The translations under genes and the position numbers were made by a program. Of a stretch of DNA of 64,000 bases, positions 25,501 through 33,353 are shown one piece after another (position 1 is the first letter of the stretch; each line of letters begins with the position of its first letter). The notes beneath the pieces were generated by a model. That model was not told the origin of the DNA and made no database searches. It worked only from the letters and a program-made list of their open reading frames with translations. Origin of the DNA: Proteobacteria bacterium UBA2363 (GTDB lineage Bacteria; Pseudomonadota; Gammaproteobacteria; Xanthomonadales; UBA2363); assembly GCA_002344355.1 (NCBI GenBank), contig DDTN01000014.1:124001-188000 (forward strand), in the 5' to 3' direction.

Positions 25501-26691
25501 ATGAGCCCGGAGGGCTACATCAGTTGCGCGACCTGCCATCTCGACGGCGGCAGCGACGGCCGGGTCTGGGACTTCACCGGCCGCGGCGAGGGCCTGCGCA
25601 ACAACATCGAGCTGCGCGGCCGCGCCGGCCTGGCGCACGGCCTGGTGCACTGGACCGGCAACTTCGACGAGATCCAGGACTTCGAGAACGACATCCGCCT
25701 GTTCTTCGGCGGCACCGGCTTCATGAGCGATGCCGACTTCGCCGCCACCCAGCACCCGCTGGGGCCGGCCAAGGCCGGCCTCAGCGCCGAGCTGGACGAC
25801 CTGGCCGCCTATGTCGGTTCGCTGGGCCTGGCCAGCCTGCCGCGCAGCCCGCACCGCCAGGCCAGCGGCCAGCTGACGGCGGCGGCGGTGCGTGGCCAGG
25901 CGGTGTTCGCCGCCGAAGGCTGCGCCACCTGCCATGCGCCGGCCAGCGGCTTCCGCGACGGCCAGCGCCACGACGTCGGCACGCTGCGCACCACTTCCGG
26001 GCAGCGCCTGGGCGCCCCGCTGGACGGCATCGACACGCCGACCCTGCTGGGCGTCTGGGACAACCCGCCGTACTTCCACGACGGCTCGGCCGACACACTC
26101 GATGACGTGTTCGCCGTGGCCGGCGGACCCGATTACCAGGCCGAGGCCGGCGCGCTGGCCGGTGGCGCCAGCGCGGTCACCCACTTCATCGACCTCAACG
26201 AGGGCAACGCCAGCCATGGCGGCTTCGTGCAGCTGGGCAGCGCCGGCGCGAGCGTCACCCTGGCAGGCGTCGCCGGTGGCCCCGGCGGCAACGGACGCAT
26301 CGAGCTGCGCCTGGCCTGGCCGGCCGGCGCGGGTCAGTTCAACTTCACCGTCAGCGTCAACGGCAGCGTCCGCAACCTGCAGATGCCGGCGACCGGCAAT
26401 GGCATCGACTGGCGCACCCTGGCCATCGACGGCGTCGCCCTGGCGCCCGGCACCGGCAACACCGTGGTGGTCACTGCGCAGTCCGGCGGCTGGCCGCCCC
26501 TGGCCCTGGACCAGATCGTGGTGTCCGGCCCCGGCGACCTGGCCCGCGCCCAGCCGCACCGCCGGGTCCGTGCGCTGTCCGTCGGCGACCGTGCCGACCT
26601 GATCGCCTGGCTGCGCGAGCTGGACGGCCGCGATGCCAGCGGCCAGCTGCCCGGCACCGACCTCATCTTCGGCGACGGCTTCGAGCCCTGA
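22531..26691 (+). CDS. large secreted beta-propeller / di-haem cytochrome protein with inserted carbohydrate-binding-like domain
   Basis: The protein has 1386 residues. A signal peptide ends near AWSQA (about residue 36). In order follow a beta-propeller-like region (to about 400), an SbsA/Big_5-type Ig domain (about 435-512), a PKD domain (about 520-608), a YVTN-type beta-propeller (about 615-960), and a MauG/cytochrome-peroxidase-like region with haem motifs CATCH at 999-1003 and 1131-1135. Residues about 1211-1334 look like a CBM6/35-type beta-sandwich (HFIDLNEGNASHGGFVQL), after which the cytochrome domain resumes (RRVRALSVGDRADLIAWLRELDG). The C-terminus is LIFGDGFEP, a tail shared by other secreted proteins here. 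It is probably periplasmic or surface-exposed and does redox chemistry on an unknown substrate. The upstream CRP-like site suggests catabolite control. Confidence 0.8.
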   Translation: MSNAAARPLPRPARLGRGALLALTALLAGADPAWSQAGFPNTPRTPGTLITTGPQGFASDGRGALIAFHGGLLYTIPEHPSSAAGSSLHIKAWDISSEALLATPQMVANFGIGPMNMQAHGYVFQNADLQLGGDNWLFRRTGYQQYQRVNFPTGAPQGFHNMAWERGRAVPRWVVGFRDPGNGTIGGNWFYNLDQRRFAIGRRSSPSSQVATTLWADWDHLSVSGGVMGMPLLFGDLLIVASEEQTLSGVAVYDMKPTFRNQGTPPTLLSVFKQGGTGGYWPELWGEGDTLYLLFPRRNDGLRGWQVVDLSDPAAPALVADVVASTNWRDGPMYAQFQDNFAFTGRFKIDMRNPQQPVLALPSESGGAWRDTSQFALPLGNLLVTGGVGSMTEQAWRIWAHQAEPDTRGPTVGYHRPRPNQTSWPRTAPLAFLIHETLRAETIVNGSTVIVRPVGGAPIEALVNFTSGGQLNVVPVDDLAADTEYEVVFPAGGIQDVAGNGIEGYGFRFSTGGSASGNQPPQITELGAGPYPAAPGAPVSASATAVDPDPGDTVQYRFVFGDGTSTAWTASGDASHSYAAAGRYTLQVQARDPHGAISTRATRVTVQAVPAGPAPTASGAIAWHAASDTLWIVNPDHDTVSRVHRPTRTRTGEFAVGADPRSVAVDGAGRIWVAGFDADRIDLLDAGSGAVVQSIATGYGSAPVAVAMAPGGATAYVALQGAGRVLKIDTATLDVQSLAVGPTPRAIAVSGDGARVLVTRFVSARNHGEVYDIAAGPFTLTRRIRLPMRAIPTDSSADGRGVPNYLTAIAISPRANRAWITAKKDNTTRGLQFFDGRHELDPDNTVRAQVIVLNLAGNSVDDSRGRDLDNADSPASVAFSPLGDYAFVGLQGNDEVLVLDALALDTTPGLQGVAGRWPVQGAPQGVLLAGGDLVVQNFMSRSASLRSVDHFLASGGQSGTASHVALTAGEALAPAVARGKRLFYRASDPRMSPEGYISCATCHLDGGSDGRVWDFTGRGEGLRNNIELRGRAGLAHGLVHWTGNFDEIQDFENDIRLFFGGTGFMSDADFAATQHPLGPAKAGLSAELDDLAAYVGSLGLASLPRSPHRQASGQLTAAAVRGQAVFAAEGCATCHAPASGFRDGQRHDVGTLRTTSGQRLGAPLDGIDTPTLLGVWDNPPYFHDGSADTLDDVFAVAGGPDYQAEAGALAGGASAVTHFIDLNEGNASHGGFVQLGSAGASVTLAGVAGGPGGNGRIELRLAWPAGAGQFNFTVSVNGSVRNLQMPATGNGIDWRTLAIDGVALAPGTGNTVVVTAQSGGWPPLALDQIVVSGPGDLARAQPHRRVRALSVGDRADLIAWLRELDGRDASGQLPGTDLIFGDGFEP

Positions 26692-26698
26692 GGCGGCG

Positions 26699-26749
26699 GG
26701 CGTTGCCGCGACAACGCCGCGCGATCGCGGACGGCGCCGCGGCCGTCCG
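26699..26749. terminator. possible hairpins between convergent genes
   Basis: There are two 7-bp stems: GGCGTTG/CAACGCC (26699-26705 with 26712-26718) and CGGACGG/CCGTCCG (26728-26734 with 26743-26749). They lie between the stops of the convergent cytochrome and lipoprotein genes. No U-run is present, so terminator function is tentative. Confidence 0.35.
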
Positions 26750-26757
26750 GAGCGCGC

Positions 26758-27282
26758 TCAGCGCATGTCGCGGACCACGGTGACGTGGGCGATCACCTCG
26801 TCGATCTCGCGCCGGGCGGCGGCGGCGTCCGGCGGGTCCTGGGCCAGGTGGGCCAGGGCGGTCAGCGGATGCACGACCAGGTCCTTCATGTGGTAGCAGG
26901 ACGCCGCGTCCGCGACCGCCGGCAGCTCGCCGTCCTTGTGGTAGCCGGCCTCGATCTGCGCCGGCGTCAACGAGGTCCACAGCTTGCCCAGGCGCAGGGC
27001 CGCGGTCAGGTAGGGCTCGCAGTGCGGCCGGGCGGAGAGAAATTCGGGCAGCACCGCATCGGCGCTGGCCAGCAGCTCGTCGGCGTGCGCGGACAGCTCG
27101 TCGGCGCCGGCGCCGGCGTCGATGGCGCCGGCGAACTCGCGCGCCTGGTCCTGGTAGCGGTCGAGCGTGGCGCGCGCGGTCGCCGACAGCGCGGGGCCGC
27201 TTTCCGGCGCGGCGGGCGCGGGTTCGCGGCCGCAGGCGGCGACGGCGGCGGCGAGGGCGATCAGGGTGAGGCGACGGACCAT
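26758..27282 (-). CDS. putative lipoprotein of unknown function
   Basis: The protein has 174 residues. A lipoprotein signal with lipobox-like AAAVAAC (Cys17) leads into an all-alpha, Ala-rich body. Distinctive residues are RPHCEPYLTAALRLGKLW, SCYHMKDLVVHP and a C-terminal EIDEVIAHVTVVRDMR. His and Cys residues cluster in these segments, but no haem or thioredoxin motif is present. I do not recognise the family. It lies on the same strand as, and about 100 bases after, the tlpA-dsbD pair, which suggests but does not prove a periplasmic redox or cytochrome-maturation setting. Confidence 0.65.
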   Translation of the reverse strand: MVRRLTLIALAAAVAACGREPAPAAPESGPALSATARATLDRYQDQAREFAGAIDAGAGADELSAHADELLASADAVLPEFLSARPHCEPYLTAALRLGKLWTSLTPAQIEAGYHKDGELPAVADAASCYHMKDLVVHPLTALAHLAQDPPDAAAARREIDEVIAHVTVVRDMR

Positions 27283-27387
27283 GGCGGGTTCCTCGTGAGC
27301 GGATTCGTAAGGCGGGTGGTTGCGGCGGTCGCGGGGCGGTGCGGCGCTGCAGGCTGCCCCGATTGTTCCACGTCGGGCGCCGGTCGG

Positions 27388-27945
27388 TCAGCGCCGGCCG
27401 GTGCCGAAGCGCGCCAGCCAGTCGTCCAGGCGCGCCTCGTCGAGCAGTCCGGCGCGCCGTTCCAGCAGCCGGCCGTCGGCGCCGATCACCACCGTGTAGG
27501 GCAGCACGCCGCGGCTGTTGCCGACCTGCAGGGACGAGCCGGCCAGCTCGCGGCGGGCGAGCAGGATCGGGTAGGCGACCGGGTGGTCGGCCAGGAAACC
27601 GCGCACCGCGTCCTCGTCGTCCTCGGCGATGCCCAGCACGGCGACGGCGTCGCCGTGGCGGGCCGCCCAGGCGTCCAGCATCGGCATCTCCTCGACGCAG
27701 GGCGGGCACCAGCTCGCCCAGTAGTTGACGATGCGCAGGCGGCCGGCGCTGTCGGACAGGCGCACCGGGCGGCCGTCGACGTCGTCCAGCGACCAGTCCG
27801 GGACCGGCTGGCCGACCGCCACCTGGTCGACGCCGGCCGGGGCCGGCGGGTTGTCGTAGAGCCAGCCGCCGAGCAGGAAGCCGGCGCCGCCGCCGACCAC
27901 GGCGAACGCCACCAGCAGCACGGGCAGCAGCAGGCGACGGTTCAT
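27388..27945 (-). CDS. TlpA-like thiol:disulfide oxidoreductase
   Basis: The protein has 185 residues. An N-terminal membrane anchor (residues 5-30) is followed by a thioredoxin-fold AhpC/TSA-Redoxin domain with the active site WCPPC (Cys80, Cys83), as in TlpA/ResA/CcmG, and the cis-Pro segment GVLPYTVVIG. Such proteins reduce apocytochrome cysteines or other periplasmic substrates using electrons from DsbD. The start overlaps the dsbD stop by four bases, so reductant source and acceptor are made together. A longer in-frame reading upstream overlaps dsbD and was rejected because the true start gives a clean signal anchor. Confidence 0.88.
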   Translation of the reverse strand: MNRRLLLPVLLVAFAVVGGGAGFLLGGWLYDNPPAPAGVDQVAVGQPVPDWSLDDVDGRPVRLSDSAGRLRIVNYWASWCPPCVEEMPMLDAWAARHGDAVAVLGIAEDDEDAVRGFLADHPVAYPILLARRELAGSSLQVGNSRGVLPYTVVIGADGRLLERRAGLLDEARLDDWLARFGTGRR

Positions 27946-30305
27946 GGCCGCGCCTGGCCGGCCTGCCCGATGCGCCGCGCGAACGCCGGCGCCGCCTCGA
28001 AGCCGACCAGCCGGAACGGGCGCAGCTCGGCGGCGTCGCGGAAGAACAGCGTCGCCGGCGGCCCGATGATGCCGAAGCGGCGCTGCAGGGCGACGTCGTC
28101 GGCGGTCTGGTCGGTGACGTCGACCTTGAGCAGGACCACGTCGCCGAGCGCCGCGCGCACCGCCTCGTCGGTGAAGGTGTAGCGCTCCATGCGCTTGCAC
28201 TCCACGCACCAGTCGGCATAGAAATCGAACAGCACCAGGCGGTCGTCCGCGGCGGCGCGGGCCAGGGCCGCGTCCAGCCCGGCCTCGCCGACCACCTTCT
28301 CGAACTGCACCGGCGCCACCTGCGCCGCGCCGCCGCGCAGGCCGGCCAGCGGCCGCAGCCAGTCGTTGCCGCCGGCCATGGCGCCGATCAGTTGTGCGGC
28401 ACCCAGCACCAGGGCGATCACGCCGAGCGCCTGCCCCAGGCGCCGGGCGCGGCCGGCATCGGCGGGCAGCAGGGTGAGCGCGCCGCCGAACACGCCGCAG
28501 CCGACCAGCAGGGCGCCTAGCAGGGCCAGGGTCCAGGCAGGCGGCAGGATGCGCTCGAGCATCCACCAGGCCAGGAACAGGAAGGCGACGCCGAACAGCG
28601 CCTTGACCGTGTCCATCCAGGCGCCGGCGCGCGGCAGCCAGCGCCCGGCGCCGGTGCCGACCACCAGCAGCGGCAGGCCCATGCCCATGGCCAGGGCGAA
28701 CAGCGCCGCGCCGCCCAGCACCGGGTCGCCGGTCTGGCCGATGTAGGCCACCGCCGCCGCCAGCGGCGGCGCCACGCAGGGGCCGACGATCAGCGCCGAG
28801 AGCATGCCCATCAGCGCGACGCCGGCCAGCGAGCCCCCGGCGCCGCGGTTGCTGGCGCTGGCCAGGCGGTTCTGCCAGCGCGCCGGCAGCTGCAGCTCGT
28901 AGTAGCCGAACATCGAGAACGCCAGCGCCACGAACAGCGCCGCGAACGAGATCAGGATCCAGGGCTTCTGGAACAGCGCCTGCAGGTTCTGGCCGGCCAG
29001 GCCGGCGATCACGCCGGCGATCGTGAACACCACCGCGTTGGCCAGCACGTAGACCAGCGACAGCGTGAACGCGCGGCGCGTGGTCACTGTGCCGGCGCCG
29101 GCGATCAGGCCGGACAGGATCGGCACCATCGGCAGCACGCAGGGCGTGAATGCCAGCAGCAGGCCGGCCAGCAGGAAGCCGGCCAGGGTCAGCCAGCCGC
29201 CGCGGGTCAGCAGGCTGCCGTCGTCGGCGGTGGCGGGCATGGCGTTGCCGACGGTCGTGGCCGGTTCGCCCAGGGCCGGGGGCGGCGGCGGTTCGGCGGC
29301 GATCGCCGTGCGCGCCGCGGCGATCGCCTCGGGCGATGCCGGCGGCAGGTCGACCACCAGGCTGCGCTGCATGGGCGGATAGCAGATGCCGTCGAGCTGG
29401 CAGCCCTGCAGGTCCACCGCGAGGGTCACCGTGGTGGCCGTGCCGGCGCGTTCCGGGGCGATCGCCAGCGGCACCTCGACCTGGCCGAAGAACACCTGGA
29501 CCTGCCCGAAGTGCTCGTCCTCGTGGGCGGTCGCGGCCGGCCACTGCGGTTGCCCGAGCAGCGCGTCGCCGGCGTCGACGCGCAGCCGCGTGGCGTCGCG
29601 GTACAGGTAGTAGCCGGGCGGCATGGTGAAGCGGGCCAGCAGGCGGGTGGCGTCCAGCGCGATCGCCTCGACCACGAAGGCCTGCTCCTGCGGCAGCGGC
29701 GGCTCGCGGCCGCCGGGCAGCGGCTCCTGGAGCGGCTCGAAGGCACTCCCGGGCGCGCTGCCCGGCAGGCCCGGGATCGGTGCCGGCGGCGCCACCGCCG
29801 GCAGGCCGGGCGGGCGGCCGCCGGTCAGCGGCTGCGCGGCCAGGGCCAGCGGCGCCGGCTCGGCGCGGGCCGGCAGCTGCAGGGCCACCGCCTGGCGATG
29901 CGGCGGATAGCAGACGCCGACGTCGGCGCAGCCCTGGAAGCGCACCTGCACGGTGGTCCCGGCCAGCCCGGCCGGCCAGGACAGCGGCGCACTGGCACGA
30001 AGCTCGCCGCGGTAGGTCTCGACATCGCCGAAGAACTCGTCGGTGTAGGCGGTGCCCGGCGGCGTCTCCAGCGCACCGGCCACGACGCCGTCGTCCTCGG
30101 CCTCGACGCCCAGGCGATGGCGGTAGAGGTAGTAGCCCGGGGCGATCGTCCAGGTCAGGCGCAGGACGCCGGCCGGGTCGACCTGGGCGCTGACCGCGAA
30201 GGCCTCCTCCACGGGCAGCAGCTCGTCCTCGTCGACCGCCGCCTGGCAGGCGGCCAGGGGCAACAGCAGGGCGAGCAGGCAGGTCAGGCGGGGCAGTCGG
30301 GACAT
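27942..30305 (-). CDS. dsbD: DsbD protein-disulfide reductase with duplicated N-terminal alpha domain
   Basis: This 787-residue protein moves electrons from cytoplasmic thioredoxin across the membrane. The lipoprotein-like signal ends LAAC at residue 20. Two DsbD-alpha (immunoglobulin-like) domains follow in tandem: residues about 32-145 with Cys126 and Cys132 (GCADVGVCYPPH), and about 208-320 with Cys302 and Cys308 (GCQLDGICYPPM), joined by a Pro-rich linker. The eight-helix beta domain has Cys389 in TPCVLP and a second Cys in GPCVAPPL. The C-terminal thioredoxin gamma domain has WCVEC. Typical DsbD has a single alpha domain and about 570-620 residues, so the extra domain explains the length. 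Confidence 0.93.
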   Translation of the reverse strand: MSRLPRLTCLLALLLPLAACQAAVDEDELLPVEEAFAVSAQVDPAGVLRLTWTIAPGYYLYRHRLGVEAEDDGVVAGALETPPGTAYTDEFFGDVETYRGELRASAPLSWPAGLAGTTVQVRFQGCADVGVCYPPHRQAVALQLPARAEPAPLALAAQPLTGGRPPGLPAVAPPAPIPGLPGSAPGSAFEPLQEPLPGGREPPLPQEQAFVVEAIALDATRLLARFTMPPGYYLYRDATRLRVDAGDALLGQPQWPAATAHEDEHFGQVQVFFGQVEVPLAIAPERAGTATTVTLAVDLQGCQLDGICYPPMQRSLVVDLPPASPEAIAAARTAIAAEPPPPPALGEPATTVGNAMPATADDGSLLTRGGWLTLAGFLLAGLLLAFTPCVLPMVPILSGLIAGAGTVTTRRAFTLSLVYVLANAVVFTIAGVIAGLAGQNLQALFQKPWILISFAALFVALAFSMFGYYELQLPARWQNRLASASNRGAGGSLAGVALMGMLSALIVGPCVAPPLAAAVAYIGQTGDPVLGGAALFALAMGMGLPLLVVGTGAGRWLPRAGAWMDTVKALFGVAFLFLAWWMLERILPPAWTLALLGALLVGCGVFGGALTLLPADAGRARRLGQALGVIALVLGAAQLIGAMAGGNDWLRPLAGLRGGAAQVAPVQFEKVVGEAGLDAALARAAADDRLVLFDFYADWCVECKRMERYTFTDEAVRAALGDVVLLKVDVTDQTADDVALQRRFGIIGPPATLFFRDAAELRPFRLVGFEAAPAFARRIGQAGQARP

Positions 30306-30382
30306 GGGGCGATCATGGACGGAGGAAGGTGCAGGCGCGGTGGCGGTCCGGCGCCGCGCCGCAGGGACGTGCGACCGCGTGA

Positions 30383-30715
30383 TCAGGGGCCAGGTTCCGT
30401 GACCGTGGCCTCGGCCAGCCAGGCCAGGTACGCCGGCAGTCCCTCGGCGACCGGCAGGGCCAGCAGCTCGGGGACCTCGTAAGGATGCAGGGACGGCAGC
30501 CGGGCGGCCAGGTCGGGCCAGCGCGCCCGGGTGGTCTTGACCAGCAGCAGCACCTCGGCCTCCTCGACCACGGCGCCCCGCCAGCGGTAGACCGAAGCGG
30601 TCAGCGGCAGCCGGCTGACGCAGGCCGCCAGGCCGGACTCGACCAGGGACCGCGACAGCGCGCTGGCGGCGGCCTCGTCGGGACAGGTGGTCAGGGCGAG
30701 CAGGGCGTCGGTCAT
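30383..30715 (-). CDS. cutA: CutA divalent-ion tolerance protein
   Basis: This 110-residue protein of the trimeric CutA1 family opens with the typical ALLALTTCPDEAAASALSRSLVESGLAACVSRLP and contains the characteristic YRWRGAVVEEAEVLLLVKTT and LHPYEVPELLALPV blocks. Length and motifs match the family throughout. CutA has been linked to copper/divalent-metal tolerance, but its biochemical role is unclear. It lies 77 bases before dsbD on the same strand, the same order as in E. coli (cutA-dsbD), which supports both assignments. The ATG at 30715 is the only start that fits the conserved N-terminus. Confidence 0.95.
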   Translation of the reverse strand: MTDALLALTTCPDEAAASALSRSLVESGLAACVSRLPLTASVYRWRGAVVEEAEVLLLVKTTRARWPDLAARLPSLHPYEVPELLALPVAEGLPAYLAWLAEATVTEPGP

Positions 30716-30839
30716 GGCCGGCAAGCATACCCGCCCCCGCCGGGAGGCGATCCGGCGGTGCCGCCGCCCGCCCCCGCTGCCGCACCTGCCGGCCCTTGAA
30801 AGCCCGCCGGCGGGCCCCATCAAGGGCGCGCTGGTGGAG

Positions 30840-30894
30840 TTGGCTGCGATGGCGTGTGCCGGTATCATTGGCACTCACTGGCGCCGAGTGCTGA
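30840..30894 (+). promoter_or_regulatory. groESL promoter with CIRCE operator
   Basis: A sigma70-type promoter has -35 TTGGCT (30840-30845), a 17-base spacer and -10 TATCAT (30863-30868). Directly over the expected transcription start lies TTGGCACTC-N9-GAGTGCTGA (30868-30894), which differs from the CIRCE consensus TTAGCACTC-N9-GAGTGCTAA by one base in each arm. HrcA would repress here. groES starts 51 bases downstream. Confidence 0.85.
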
Positions 30895-30944
30895 CAGCTC
30901 CGCCTTATTCCCAGTCCGTTCAACCACTTGCGATAGGGTTAGCC

Positions 30945-31235
30945 ATGAAGATTCGTCCCCTGCACGACCGCGTGATCATCAAGCGCCTGGAAGCCGAGAC
31001 CACCACCGCCGGTGGCATCGTGATCCCCGACAGCGCCACCGAGAAGCCCATCAAGGGCGAGGTCCTGGCGGTCGGCAACGGCAAGATCCTGGAGAGCGGC
31101 GAGAAGCGCGCCCTCGACATCAAGGTCGGCGACAAGGTGCTGTTCGGCAAGTACAGCGGCACCGAGGTCAAGGTCGACGGCCAGGAGCTGCTGGTGATGC
31201 GCGAGGAAGACGTCATGGCGGTCATCGAGGGATAA
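30945..31235 (+). CDS. groES: GroES co-chaperonin
   Basis: The 96-residue Cpn10 subunit forms the heptameric lid on GroEL. The sequence is a textbook GroES: MKIRPLHDRVIIKR at the start, the mobile loop ETTTAGGIVIPDSATEKP, and VLFGKYSGTEVKVDGQELLVMREEDVMAVI at the end. The ATG at 30945 begins this conserved block. It is first in the groES-groEL operon, under the CIRCE-overlapped promoter at 30840-30894, so heat-shock control by HrcA is expected. The gap to groEL is 160 bases, longer than in many species, and contains an imperfect palindrome. Confidence 0.98.
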   Translation: MKIRPLHDRVIIKRLEAETTTAGGIVIPDSATEKPIKGEVLAVGNGKILESGEKRALDIKVGDKVLFGKYSGTEVKVDGQELLVMREEDVMAVIEG

Positions 31236-31270
31236 GCGGCGCCAGCTCGCCCGGGCGGCGTTGCTGCGTC

Positions 31271-31316
31271 GCGTCGCAAATCCTCATTGGCTGATGCCAA
31301 CTCCGGTTTGCGCCGC
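31271..31316. repeat. imperfect palindrome in groES-groEL spacer
   Basis: GCAAATCCTCATTGG (31276-31290) and CCAACTCCGGTTTGC (31297-31311) form an interrupted stem around CTGATG, extended outward by further pairing (31271-31275 with 31312-31316). The sequence resembles intergenic palindromes found in many proteobacterial genomes, from memory. It could attenuate or process the groESL message, making groES and groEL levels differ. Confidence 0.45.
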
Positions 31317-31395
31317 GCCGCGCGCCTTGCCCGGCCATCGCTGGCTTGCTTCTCCTCCCGCTTCGATCCAACCAAGAACCTGAGAGATTACGAAA

Positions 31396-33042
<1,647 letters not shown>

Positions 33043-33105
33043 TCCAGGCCCGACCTCCGGTCCCGCTCCCCTGCCGGGGCGCGGGCCGGTGCCCAGGTTC
33101 GACAC

Positions 33106-33135
33106 GGAAGGCCCCGCAGCGATGCGGGGCCTTCC
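33106..33135 (+). terminator. groESL transcription terminator
   Basis: GGAAGGCCCCGC (33106-33117) pairs perfectly over 12 bases with GCGGGGCCTTCC (33124-33135) around the loop AGCGAT, followed by CGTTT. It lies 64 bases after the groEL stop and fits an intrinsic terminator with a short U-run. Confidence 0.8.
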
Positions 33136-33353
33136 CGTTTCCGGTCCGGCGACGTCGGAAGGACCCGGCGGGCCGGTTTTCACAGATGCGACTTCGGATG
33201 CCGCTGTCCGGACCCGGCCGTGCCCGGCTGTCGGATCGGCGAGAGGCCGACCGCTCGCGCTCCGGAAACCTTGGCGATGTCCGGGTTTATGCAACAGTTG
33301 GCCGTTTCCCCCTTCGCCTGCTAACGTGACGCATCGTCCAAGGGACAACGCGC

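Noticed and set aside
22462..26559. Leftward 1365-codon open frame opposite the large cytochrome gene
   Set aside because: The rightward frame has a signal peptide, haem motifs and recognisable domains; the reverse frame is a composition shadow.
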